A DNA stretch of 64,000 bases from NCBI RefSeq assembly GCF_042610425.1, contig NZ_JBGJZM010000001.1, positions 2,170,001 through 2,234,000 of the forward strand, given 5' to 3'. The number at the start of each line of letters is the position of its first letter. The first letter of the stretch is position 1. Under the pieces are notes generated by a model. The model saw nothing but the letters and a program-made list of their open reading frames with translations, was not told where the DNA came from and searched no databases. Positions 26,522 to 34,147 of the stretch are shown piece by piece. Source of the stretch: Ectobacillus sp042610425 (GTDB lineage Bacteria > Bacillota > Bacilli > Bacillales > Bacillaceae_G). Made by a program: the position numbers and the translations under genes.

Positions 26522-26643
26522 ACTTTTTCACCTCATTAAATCTTTTTAAATTTTTCCGTATTTTAAATCTCACTACTCAATATATTTATACTTACATAAA
26601 TTGGTGACAGCCTATCCTCGTTATCAATTTATATTTAAGCAAT

Positions 26644-26678
26644 AAAAAAAGGCAATCGGCTTCTTCATGCCGATTGCT
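26644..26678 (-). terminator. Terminator of fabI
   Basis: On the minus strand GCAATCGGC and GCCGATTGC form a stem followed by TTTTTTT, starting about 17 bases after the fabI stop. Confidence 0.92.
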
Positions 26679-26694
26679 TCAAACCAAATTCATT

Positions 26695-27471
26695 TTATCC
26701 TAAAATATGGTAACCAGAGTCAACATGCAAGTTCTCTCCCGTAATACCACGAGACATATCACTAAACATAAAGGTTGCTGCATCGCCCACTTCTTCTTGT
26801 GTAACATTGCGACGAAGCGGTGTTTTTTCTTCAATTTCTTTTAGAATACTATTAAATTCTCCAATCCCTTTTGAAGAAAGCGTACGGATTGGACCTGCAG
26901 AGATGGCATTGACGCGAATATTATGCTGACCTAAATCATTTGCTAAGTATCTTACACTTGCATCAAGTGCAGCTTTTGCAACACCCATTAAATTGTAGTT
27001 TTTCACGACACGTTCGCCGCCAAGATACGTTAGTGTTACAATGCTTCCGCCTTCAGTCATCAATTCCTTTGCTGCTTTTGCAACAGCCGTTAATGAGTAT
27101 GCACTAATATCTAGCGAAAGTTTAAAGCCATCACGAGATGTGTCGACAAACTCTCCTTTTAAATCTTCTTTATTTGCGTAGGCGATACAATGTGCAACAC
27201 CATGGATTGTTCCAACTTTTTCTTTAATTTCCGTAAAACAACGGGCAATATCCTCATCACTCGTTACATCGCACTGAAGAATATGTGAATGTTGACCTTC
27301 CAATGTTTCTGCTAAATCACGTACATTTTGTGCCATTCGTTCTCTAGCGTATGTAAAAATCAAGTTTGCACCTGCCTCGTGAAGAGAACGTGCTATTCCC
27401 CAGGCAATACTTCTTTGATTCGCAACACCCATCACGACGATATTTTTCCCTTTTAAGTTGAGAAGAGTCAT
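26695..27471 (-). CDS. fabI: Enoyl-ACP reductase (NADH)
   Basis: FabI carries out the last reduction in each fatty-acid elongation cycle and is the target of triclosan. The 258-residue SDR protein has VMGVANQRSIAWGIA as its NAD-binding start and the FabI-type catalytic motif Y159-x6-K166 (YNLMGVAK), preceded by TYLGGERVV. The start is an ATG preceded by AGGAGGA. A FapR operator and promoter precede it. It marks the end of the conserved core and the start of the accessory island. Confidence 0.97.
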   Translation of the reverse strand: MTLLNLKGKNIVVMGVANQRSIAWGIARSLHEAGANLIFTYARERMAQNVRDLAETLEGQHSHILQCDVTSDEDIARCFTEIKEKVGTIHGVAHCIAYANKEDLKGEFVDTSRDGFKLSLDISAYSLTAVAKAAKELMTEGGSIVTLTYLGGERVVKNYNLMGVAKAALDASVRYLANDLGQHNIRVNAISAGPIRTLSSKGIGEFNSILKEIEEKTPLRRNVTQEEVGDAATFMFSDMSRGITGENLHVDSGYHILG

Positions 27472-27504
27472 TCTGTCATCCTCCTATTATATATAACACT
27501 AGTT

Positions 27505-27522
27505 ATTAGCACCTGATACTAT
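27505..27522. promoter_or_regulatory. FapR operator of fabI
   Basis: ATTAGCACCTGATACTAT closely matches the FapR consensus TTAGTACCTGNTACTAA. It lies just downstream of the fabI -10, where bound FapR would block transcription until malonyl-CoA rises. Confidence 0.85.
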
Positions 27523-27527
27523 AAAAT

Positions 27528-27555
27528 AGTGTACCATATTTCTCATACCCTGCAA
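27528..27555 (-). promoter_or_regulatory. Sigma-A promoter of fabI
   Basis: On the minus strand TTGCAG (27555-27550) and TACACT (27533-27528) are spaced by 16 bases, directly upstream of the FapR operator. Confidence 0.7.
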
Positions 27556-27659
27556 ATGAGAAATGTTATGTTGCTTTCCTCTTACTACTTATATATATTT
27601 ATGGTGATGAAATCGTTAGAAGTAAGTGTGCTCATATATAGTGAAAGGAAGCGGACGGA

Positions 27660-28406
27660 ATGAAGGTATATTACGATATAATTGGAGATATTCACGGATG
27701 TTATAACGAATTCCTGATTCTGACCAAGATGCTTGGCTATGAATGGACAAACAAGATTCCCATTCATCCAGAGGGACGCCAACTTGTATTTGTAGGAGAT
27801 ATTACCGATCGTGGACCCGATTCCTTACGAATGGTAGACATCATTTATCGTCTTGTCATAAATCATAAAGTTGCACAGTATGTACCAGGTAACCATTGTA
27901 ATAAATTATATCGTTATTTTTTAGGACGGAATGTACAAGTTAAGCATGGACTGGAGACAACTGTCGATGAATATATGACGCTTTCCTCTAAGGAACAAGA
28001 CGATATTCGAAATAAGTTTCTCCAGTTGTATAAGCAATCTCCTCTTTATCATCTGCTTGATGATGGACAACTAATCGTTTGTCATGCGGGAATGAAAGAA
28101 GAATTTATTGGTCGAAGAGATAATGAGGTAAAAACATTTGTCCTTTATGGCGATATTTCTGGGAAAAAGCATAAGGACGGTTCTCCCGTTCGAGGAGATT
28201 GGGCTAAATCCTATAATGGCGGTGCATGGATTGTATACGGCCATACCCCAGTTCTGAAACCTCGCTTTATGAATCATAGTGTAAACATCGATACAGGAGC
28301 TGTTTTTGGGGGAATGCTAACCGCCCTTCGTTATCCCGAAATGAAGACGGTAAGTGTTCCCTCCTCCATGCCCTTTGTACAAGAGAAATTTCGTCAATTT
28401 GATTAA
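27660..28406 (+). CDS. prpE: Bis(5'-nucleosyl)-tetraphosphatase PrpE
   Basis: PrpE is a metallophosphoesterase that cleaves Ap4A and has protein phosphatase activity reported in B. subtilis spores. The 248-residue protein has the family motifs in order: GDIHG (residues ~9-13), GDITDRGPDS, PGNHCNK, VCHAG and YGHTP. It starts at an ATG after GGAAGCGGA. It diverges from fabI and is convergent with the pseudouridine synthase gene. Confidence 0.95.
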   Translation: MKVYYDIIGDIHGCYNEFLILTKMLGYEWTNKIPIHPEGRQLVFVGDITDRGPDSLRMVDIIYRLVINHKVAQYVPGNHCNKLYRYFLGRNVQVKHGLETTVDEYMTLSSKEQDDIRNKFLQLYKQSPLYHLLDDGQLIVCHAGMKEEFIGRRDNEVKTFVLYGDISGKKHKDGSPVRGDWAKSYNGGAWIVYGHTPVLKPRFMNHSVNIDTGAVFGGMLTALRYPEMKTVSVPSSMPFVQEKFRQFD

Positions 28407-28407
28407 G

Positions 28408-28439
28408 AAGAGCGACCTACTTCGTAGCTCGCTCTTTTT
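28408..28439 (+). terminator. Terminator between prpE and the pseudouridine synthase gene
   Basis: AGAGCGA-CTAC and GTAG-TCGCTCT pair with one mismatch, followed by TTTTT. It overlaps the last codons of the convergent gene. Confidence 0.85.
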
Positions 28440-29316
28440 CTATTGCTGCTTGCATATCTACAGGAACCAAACAAGTAAAAGATAGCATTTTATTCAGCAT
28501 AGGATGATAAAACGTAAGAGATGTACTATGAAGTGCTTGTCTGTTAATCAACTTTCTATCGCCCCCGTACAGATCATCACCAACGAGAGGATGACCAATG
28601 TGTGCCATATGTACACGAATTTGATGGGTTCGACCAGTTTCAAGCCGGAGTGCAACCCGTGTACTGTTTGGCAATCGTTCAATGACGCGAAAATGTGTAA
28701 TTGCCTGCTGTCCTGACGGAGAAACCATTCGTTCAATGATGCTCTCTCCTTTTCTCGCAATCGGTGCACAGATAGTACCCACATCCTCCGACACAACGCC
28801 ATGAACGAGTGCTTCATACGTTCTTACAATCGATTTTATTTGCTGTTGCTGTGCAAAGGCATGATGAATGAAACGATTTTTTGCGATGAGCATAAGCCCT
28901 GAAGTATCCCGGTCCAGCCTTGTCACAATATGTACCGTACTCGCTAAATGTTGCTGATCATAATGGTGCAGCAAAGCGTTTGCTACCGTTCCATGTGGAT
29001 GTTCGCGAGAAGGAATGGATGACATATTTGGCCTTTTGTTAATAACTAGCACGTACTCATCTTCATACACGATGTGAAGGGGAATCGATTCGCTCTCCAT
29101 CCCTTCACTACGCTGTTCAGGCGGAAATGTAACTTGCAGCAGTTCGCGTGCTTGTAACATATGACGAACCGTTACTTGTTCACCACCCACGGTAATGTTC
29201 CCACCATGAAATTTAATATCCGTAAGAGCTGCTCTTGAAATCCCTTTTGATCGCAGAAATTCACGAACGAGTATGCCTGCTTCTTGCTCTGTAATATTCC
29301 ATTTTAATACGATCAT
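28417..29316 (-). CDS. yjbO: RluA/RluD-family pseudouridine synthase (YjbO)
   Basis: The protein isomerises uridine to pseudouridine in RNA. At 299 residues it has an S4-like N-terminal region and the catalytic RLDRDTSGLMLIAKN motif with D135, then TGRTHQIRVHMAHIGHPLVGDDLYG split across the domain end. The target nucleotide is not predictable. It follows nadK with an 8-base gap, in the order nadK-yjbO known from Bacillus. Confidence 0.94.
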   Translation of the reverse strand: MIVLKWNITEQEAGILVREFLRSKGISRAALTDIKFHGGNITVGGEQVTVRHMLQARELLQVTFPPEQRSEGMESESIPLHIVYEDEYVLVINKRPNMSSIPSREHPHGTVANALLHHYDQQHLASTVHIVTRLDRDTSGLMLIAKNRFIHHAFAQQQQIKSIVRTYEALVHGVVSEDVGTICAPIARKGESIIERMVSPSGQQAITHFRVIERLPNSTRVALRLETGRTHQIRVHMAHIGHPLVGDDLYGGDRKLINRQALHSTSLTFYHPMLNKMLSFTCLVPVDMQAAIEKERATK

Positions 29317-29324
29317 ACTATCTC

Positions 29325-30122
29325 CTATCGATCTGCTACAAATGAGTCACGTACCCGCTTCCAAAACGGAAACGGACGGTAACGAACGAATCGCACCTTT
29401 TGCTGTGCAACGCGGTATTGAATCGATTTTACATCTTCATGAAAAATACTTAAATGGTCAATGCTTATTTGCAAATCCATATGGGTCACCGGTTTTATCA
29501 CACATGTGTGATGTTTCGGAAGAACAAGGGGAGAGCCTACGGTTCGGAACACCCGATTATTTATGGATGCCATTTCCGTTATTTGCAAAGCTTCAAGGGA
29601 CGGATGAATGATTGCTCCCCCTAATGCTTTGTTATAGGCCGTACTACCTGATGGAGTGGAAACACACAAGCCATCTCCCCGAAACGTTTCAAAATAATCC
29701 CCACGAATTTCTACATCCACCACAAGCGTACCATCTGGACGTCTCACTGTCGCTTCGTTTAAAGCCAAATATTGTGATTCCTTGCTACCATCTAAATAGC
29801 GAACAATCACTTCAAGAAGAGGGTATTCCACTACGTGATAAGGCGTTTTCGCAACCGCGATAACCAGTTTTTCTACTTCGCTTGGAAGCCAATCGGCATA
29901 AAAGCCGAGATGTCCCGTATGAACGCCTACAAAAGCCGTCTTATCTAGCCGTTCACAATATCGGTGAAAGGCATAAAGTAATGTCCCGTCCCCACCAACA
30001 GAAATCACAATATCGGGTTCTTCTTCATTGCTTACAAATCCAAAATCCTCCAAATAATGCCGCATTTTATCCGCAAGCTCATTTGACGCTTGATCTCCCT
30101 TTGATGTGATTGCAAAATTCAT
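29325..30122 (-). CDS. nadK: NAD kinase
   Basis: NadK phosphorylates NAD to NADP. The 265-residue protein has the diagnostic VGGDGTLLYA (GGDG at 43-46), then LNEATVRR and TPSGSTAYNKALGGAIIHP for ATP and NAD binding. It corresponds to the yjbN (nadF) locus and lies in the relQ-nadK-yjbO run on the minus strand. Its neighbour RelQ links it to nucleotide stress metabolism. Confidence 0.97.
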   Translation of the reverse strand: MNFAITSKGDQASNELADKMRHYLEDFGFVSNEEEPDIVISVGGDGTLLYAFHRYCERLDKTAFVGVHTGHLGFYADWLPSEVEKLVIAVAKTPYHVVEYPLLEVIVRYLDGSKESQYLALNEATVRRPDGTLVVDVEIRGDYFETFRGDGLCVSTPSGSTAYNKALGGAIIHPSLEALQITEMASINNRVFRTVGSPLVLPKHHTCVIKPVTHMDLQISIDHLSIFHEDVKSIQYRVAQQKVRFVRYRPFPFWKRVRDSFVADR

Positions 30123-30144
30123 CTACAACACCCTTTAAATTTTA

Positions 30145-30768
30145 TTATTCTAACTCTGTTTTTCGAGAGAAAACCTTTTGTGCTTCTTGTATTTCAATAC
30201 GTATGGATGACATCTCTTCATCAAGTCGAAAGGCCGCTTCTGCTGCACGCTGCAAGCGTTCCCGAATGTCTGTTGGAAAATTCCCTTTATACTTATAATT
30301 TAAGGAATGCTCAATCGTTGCCCAAAAATTCATCGCTAACGTTCGAATTTGAATTTCAACGAGTACTTTCTTTTCTCCTTGAATCGTTTGTACCGGGTAT
30401 TCCACAACGACATGATACGAGCGATAACCACTTTCCTTATTCTGCGTCACATAATCTCGCTCTTCCACTATTTCAAAGTCATTTCGTCTACGTAAAATCT
30501 CTACAATAGGCTTTATGTCATCAACAAATTGGCACATCATACGAAGACCAGCTATATCCTGCATCTCTTCTTCCAATTTATCGAGAGAAATATTTCGTTT
30601 CACTGCCTTATCAAGAATGCTTGCTTCGGATTTAACTCTTCCCGTTACAAACTCAATAGGAGAATGCTTCGTACTCATTTCAAACTGCGAGCGCATTCCT
30701 TTTAATTTAACCTTTAATTCTGATACTGCTTGTTCATAAGGCGCTAAAAATTCTTCCCAATTGCGCAT
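30145..30768 (-). CDS. relQ: Small alarmone synthetase RelQ/YjbM
   Basis: This single-domain (p)ppGpp synthetase transfers pyrophosphate from ATP to GTP or GDP and forms a tetramer in B. subtilis. Visible synthetase motifs are RVKSEASILDKA, DIAGLRMMCQFVDDI, SGYRSYHVVVEYP and VEIQIRTLAMNFWATIEHSL. No hydrolase domain is present. I take the ATG at 30768, preceded by GGTGG; the reading frame extends 7 codons further upstream. Its place before nadK is conserved. Confidence 0.95.
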   Translation of the reverse strand: MRNWEEFLAPYEQAVSELKVKLKGMRSQFEMSTKHSPIEFVTGRVKSEASILDKAVKRNISLDKLEEEMQDIAGLRMMCQFVDDIKPIVEILRRRNDFEIVEERDYVTQNKESGYRSYHVVVEYPVQTIQGEKKVLVEIQIRTLAMNFWATIEHSLNYKYKGNFPTDIRERLQRAAEAAFRLDEEMSSIRIEIQEAQKVFSRKTELE

Positions 30769-30877
30769 AATTACCACCATCCAATACATAATCCCGCTTT
30801 AATGATTGGCAGTTCCTTTACTTCCGAACATTAAAGTTTGATCCTTCATTCTCACTCGTCTTCCTCTTCTGAATAGA

Positions 30878-31249
30878 CTACAGAAAAATTTCCTCTACCG
30901 TCTTCACGAGTGTCTCCCCATAATTTGCGTTACCTTCAATATTTCGAATTAAATACTGCAGTTCTTCTTTCATCATCTTTAGCTCAAGTTCTTTTCCATC
31001 CAATCTTATGTATGCCTTCTTCTGCTTTACCATCAGCGTTTTACAAAATTCCCAATACGTATGCGGAATCGCCACATAGCAATAATCCTCTTCACTTTCT
31101 AACATATATAAAAATGTAAGATGATTAGAATCTACTAGCATATGTTCATGCGGCTTCCACTCGTCTAAAACAAAATCTGTATATTCAGTGGAAAGGATAA
31201 GACGATCTTCAATCCATTCGGCACTGCTAATTATAATTTGTTTGTGCAT
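30878..31249 (-). CDS. yjbL: YjbL (UPF0738) conserved protein
   Basis: The 123-residue protein matches the UPF0738 family by length and locus (between yjbK and yjbM). No catalytic motif is visible; it is acidic, with HLTFLYMLESEEDYCYVAIP in the middle, and appears soluble. Function is unknown. It diverges from yjbK. Confidence 0.85.
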   Translation of the reverse strand: MHKQIIISSAEWIEDRLILSTEYTDFVLDEWKPHEHMLVDSNHLTFLYMLESEEDYCYVAIPHTYWEFCKTLMVKQKKAYIRLDGKELELKMMKEELQYLIRNIEGNANYGETLVKTVEEIFL

Positions 31250-31326
31250 GTATCATTGCCTCCAATAATTCCAACTGCATCATGCATATTTATTGTAACA
31301 TAACAGAGTAGATTACAAATAAAACA

Positions 31327-31355
31327 TTGAATCAATTTACGTGAAAAGGGATAAT
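31327..31355 (+). promoter_or_regulatory. Sigma-A promoter of yjbK
   Basis: TTGAAT (31327-31332) and GATAAT (31350-31355) are separated by 17 bases and lie shortly before the yjbK ribosome site. Confidence 0.6.
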
Positions 31356-31382
31356 AAGAACCAAAAGAAGGAGAGAATACCG

Positions 31383-31955
31383 ATGAGTCAAGAAACTGAA
31401 ATTGAAGTGAAAAATTTAATTACAAAAGAAGAATTTGAAACACTCTGTGCATTTTTTTCCGTTACAACCTTTACAAAGCAAGTAAATCACTATTTTGAAA
31501 CAAAAGATCAGGCTATCAAAGATCATGGATGTGCTCTTCGAATTCGGTTCAAACACGACACCTATATACTGACATTAAAGCAGCCCCTTGCAATTGGATT
31601 ATTAGAAACACATCAAGAACTAACAAAGGATGAAGCTGCGCAAATGATGGAAACTGGACAGATAGTTGAAGGACAAGTGGCAACGATTCTAAAGAGTATG
31701 AATATCACGACTCCCCTTACATACTATGGCCGTTTAACGACCGAACGTGCTGAAATCAAATATAAAGGTGGAGTACTTGTTTTTGACCATAGCTTTTATT
31801 TTCAAGAAGACGATTATGAACTCGAATATGAAGTAGATGAAGAATATAAAACAGAAGCCTTTTTTCAACTGCTATCACACTACAAAATCCCTATACGTCC
31901 AACTAAAAACAAAGTGCAACGCTTTTTTCTTGCCAAACAAAAAAACGTCAACTAG
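31383..31955 (+). CDS. yjbK: YjbK, CYTH-domain triphosphatase-like protein
   Basis: The N-terminal E-x-E-x-K signature (residues 6-10 of SQETEIEVKNLIT) identifies the CYTH fold, which binds triphosphates with divalent metal. ALRIRFK and LTLKQP supply the usual basic tunnel residues, and YELEYEVDEE the acidic ones. Known members hydrolyse inorganic triphosphate or thiamine triphosphate; the substrate here is not set. The ATG at 31383 has AAGGAGAG upstream; the frame extends upstream but without a ribosome site. Confidence 0.92.
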   Translation: MSQETEIEVKNLITKEEFETLCAFFSVTTFTKQVNHYFETKDQAIKDHGCALRIRFKHDTYILTLKQPLAIGLLETHQELTKDEAAQMMETGQIVEGQVATILKSMNITTPLTYYGRLTTERAEIKYKGGVLVFDHSFYFQEDDYELEYEVDEEYKTEAFFQLLSHYKIPIRPTKNKVQRFFLAKQKNVN

Positions 31956-32043
31956 TATAAAGTAAATCTTTCCTCTCGGATTGGCATGAAGCTTATCCCC
32001 GTACACAAACTTTATGCTGCTATAGTACAACAGGTCACTTTAG

Positions 32044-32073
32044 TTGCTCTATATGATACACTATTGCTACAAT
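32044..32073 (+). promoter_or_regulatory. Sigma-A promoter of yjbI-spxH
   Basis: TTGCTC (32044-32049) and TACAAT (32068-32073) are separated by 18 bases, in the 225-base gap before yjbI. Confidence 0.6.
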
Positions 32074-32180
32074 ATAGGTATCTTCTATTTCCAGTATAAA
32101 ATTACCGGATAGATTGTTAAATAACGCTAAACCCATATGCACAAAAATAGATATATAAACGGAAGAAGGAGTAGCCAAGT

Positions 32181-32576
32181 ATGAATCAAAATTCAATTAC
32201 ACCATTCGATGCAATTGGCGGCGAACACGTCCTTGCAACATTGGTTGATACCTTTTATTCGTACGTGAGTCAGCATCCAGATTTAGCTCCCATCTTTCCG
32301 AATGACTTGACGGAAACAGCCCGCAAACAAAAACAGTTTTTAACACAATACTTCGGCGGACCGGCTCTTTATACGACAGAGCATGGTCATCCGATGCTTC
32401 GTGCCCGTCATCTTCGGTTTGAAATTACACCTAAGCGTAAAGATGCGTGGCTTTCTTGTATGGAACGTGCACTAGATGACGTTGGAATAGAAGGACCAAT
32501 TCGAGAATTTGTGAGGGAGCGTTTGCAATTAACTGCTACGCATATGGTCAATACTCCTGAAACAGGTGAGGAATAA
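32181..32576 (+). CDS. yjbI: Truncated haemoglobin, group II (YjbI)
   Basis: The 131-residue globin has GGEHVLATLVDTFYSYV in helix B and the proximal haem histidine in RARHLRFEI. The conserved tryptophan of group II (G8) is in DAWLSCM, and FPNDL is in the CD region. Such globins bind O2 or NO or protect from oxidants. It overlaps spxH by one base (TAATG), so the two are co-translated, as in B. subtilis. Confidence 0.96.
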   Translation: MNQNSITPFDAIGGEHVLATLVDTFYSYVSQHPDLAPIFPNDLTETARKQKQFLTQYFGGPALYTTEHGHPMLRARHLRFEITPKRKDAWLSCMERALDDVGIEGPIREFVRERLQLTATHMVNTPETGEE

Positions 32577-33466
32577 TGAACAAACCAGAATCTGACAAAG
32601 TTCTACCCATGCCTTTTCACCGGTGTGTAAAGAAGCCAATCGAAGCATTTCTATTTATCGACCCTCTTTGCGGAGATTGTTGGACGATTGAGCCGCTTAT
32701 TATTAAGTTTATTCTCGAATATGGTGACTATTTTTCACTTCGTTATATTTTAACAGGAAAAGCAGAATCTTCCTGTTACAATCCACACACATGGAATAAA
32801 CCCGCTAATATTCGATTTGTGTGGGAAAAAACGTCAAGTCTCCACGGATTTTCTTGCGATGGTAAAATCAATATGTACCATTTTGATTCTTCTCCTTATG
32901 TTTGTTCTTTTGCTGTGAAAGCAGCTGAATTGCAGGGAAGAAAAGCAGGTTCAATCTTTCTACGTAAGCTACGTGAGCATTTGTTTTTGCACCACGTAGA
33001 AGTACCGGATCGTGAAATATTGATTTCCATCGCTAAACATAGTGGAATTGACGTTGAAGAATTCACGCATGATTTACACTCGGCTAGTGCAGCAAAAGCA
33101 TTTCAATGCGACTTAAAATTTACAAATGAAATGCATATAACAGAAGTTCCTTCACTTATATTTTTCCAAGCAAATTCTGATGAAGAAGGCGTTAAAGTAG
33201 CGGGTATCTATTCATATACAGTATACGCACAAGTGCTGAAGGAAATGATGAATGAAGAATTATTACCAAAACCTCTTCCTACCATGGAAGAAACGATAAA
33301 ACGATTTGAATTTTTGACGACAGATGAAATTGCTACCATTTATGAGCTATCTGTTGTGGAAGCAGAAATGGAACTAAAAAAACTTCAACTTAAACGGAAA
33401 GTCGCGCAATATTCGACAGAAAAAGATATATATTGGATGCTCGTAAAAGAAAACGACTCTGTTTAA
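32576..33466 (+). CDS. spxH: SpxH (YjbH), ClpXP adaptor with DsbA-like fold
   Basis: SpxH delivers the regulator Spx to ClpXP for degradation. The 296-residue protein has a thioredoxin-like N-terminus with C32-G-D-C35 in DPLCGDCWTIEP, a DsbA-like helical insert and a C-terminal helical tail (TDEIATIYELSVVEAE). The ATG overlaps the yjbI stop and follows GGTGAGGA. Its substrate gene spxA lies at 40788. Confidence 0.95.
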   Translation: MNKPESDKVLPMPFHRCVKKPIEAFLFIDPLCGDCWTIEPLIIKFILEYGDYFSLRYILTGKAESSCYNPHTWNKPANIRFVWEKTSSLHGFSCDGKINMYHFDSSPYVCSFAVKAAELQGRKAGSIFLRKLREHLFLHHVEVPDREILISIAKHSGIDVEEFTHDLHSASAAKAFQCDLKFTNEMHITEVPSLIFFQANSDEEGVKVAGIYSYTVYAQVLKEMMNEELLPKPLPTMEETIKRFEFLTTDEIATIYELSVVEAEMELKKLQLKRKVAQYSTEKDIYWMLVKENDSV

Positions 33467-33485
33467 AAACAGAGTCGTTTCTTTT
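33450..33485 (+). terminator. Terminator of yjbI-spxH
   Basis: AAACGACTCTG and CAGAGTCGTTT form a stem overlapping the stop codon and are followed by CTTTT. Confidence 0.9.
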
Positions 33486-33694
33486 ACGGCTTATAAAATT
33501 TTAAAGGGGATGGGAGAAATTTCACGTTCAAACAAAGGGGTATATGTTTGTTTGTGAATTAGTTCACGGATATTATGTTACAGCATCCGACTCATTATGA
33601 CAACAGTTTTTATTTTTAATTCACAAAAAAGTCACATTCTAACTCTTTTTCCCTATGAATATATTATAAAAGCGTAAATAGGGGGTATATACAC

Positions 33695-33865
33695 ATGATT
33701 CAAAAAATATTGATTAGTCTTGTAATAATCAGTTTTGTATTTCTGTTATACTTACTTTCCTTACTTCAGCTCTTTCCGATCCTACTTGCCGTCCCGCTAT
33801 TATTTGCCAGCATTGTTTTTTCTATCTCACTCGTAAACGGACACAAACGATTTCGAGGGTTTTAG
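33695..33865 (+). CDS. Small hydrophobic protein, two membrane segments
   Basis: An ATG preceded by AGGGGGTA opens a 56-codon frame. MIQKILISLVIISFVFLLYL starts a first transmembrane helix, and LLAVPLLFASIVFSISLV forms a second, with a short basic tail HKRFRG. I do not recognise a named family. A terminator follows, which supports a real transcript. Confidence 0.65.
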   Translation: MIQKILISLVIISFVFLLYLLSLLQLFPILLAVPLLFASIVFSISLVNGHKRFRGF

Positions 33866-33882
33866 TCTTTATTCCTAACCAA

Positions 33883-33914
33883 TAAAAAAAAGACGCAATC
33901 TGCGTCTTTTTTTA
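33883..33914. terminator. Bidirectional terminator
   Basis: AAAAAAAGACGCA and TGCGTCTTTTTTT form a stem with a 3-base loop and U-tracts in both directions. Confidence 0.85.
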
Positions 33915-33968
33915 GGCTGTTTTCGTAATGTTTGTTGCTAATTAGATGTTTTTATTTTATCTATCTGA

Positions 33969-34095
33969 GTTGATTGGAGCGGAAGGCACTTGACTCCTGC
34001 GGGAAAAGAGGGAAGTGGGAGACCCCGCAGGCGGTAACGCCGAGGAGGCTCCCCTCCCTCCCCGCGGAAAGCAAGTGCCTGGAGCGGAGATCAAC
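33969..34095. repeat. GC-rich interspersed hairpin repeat (about 127 bases)
   Basis: The element begins GTTGATTGGAGCGGAAGGCA and ends with TGGAGCGGAGATCAAC; GTTGAT and GGCACTTG recur inverted at the ends. Inside, ACTCCTGCGGG, GACCCCGCAGG, GGCGGTAACGCC and CCCCGCGGAAAG form nested stems. It is far more GC-rich than its surroundings. Elements of this type recur between genes in many Bacillaceae genomes; no protein is encoded. Confidence 0.8.
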
Positions 34096-34147
34096 GGGCA
34101 AAGTATAGTCTAAAAACAACAATTTATGCGAAAAGAGCCTTTTTTTA

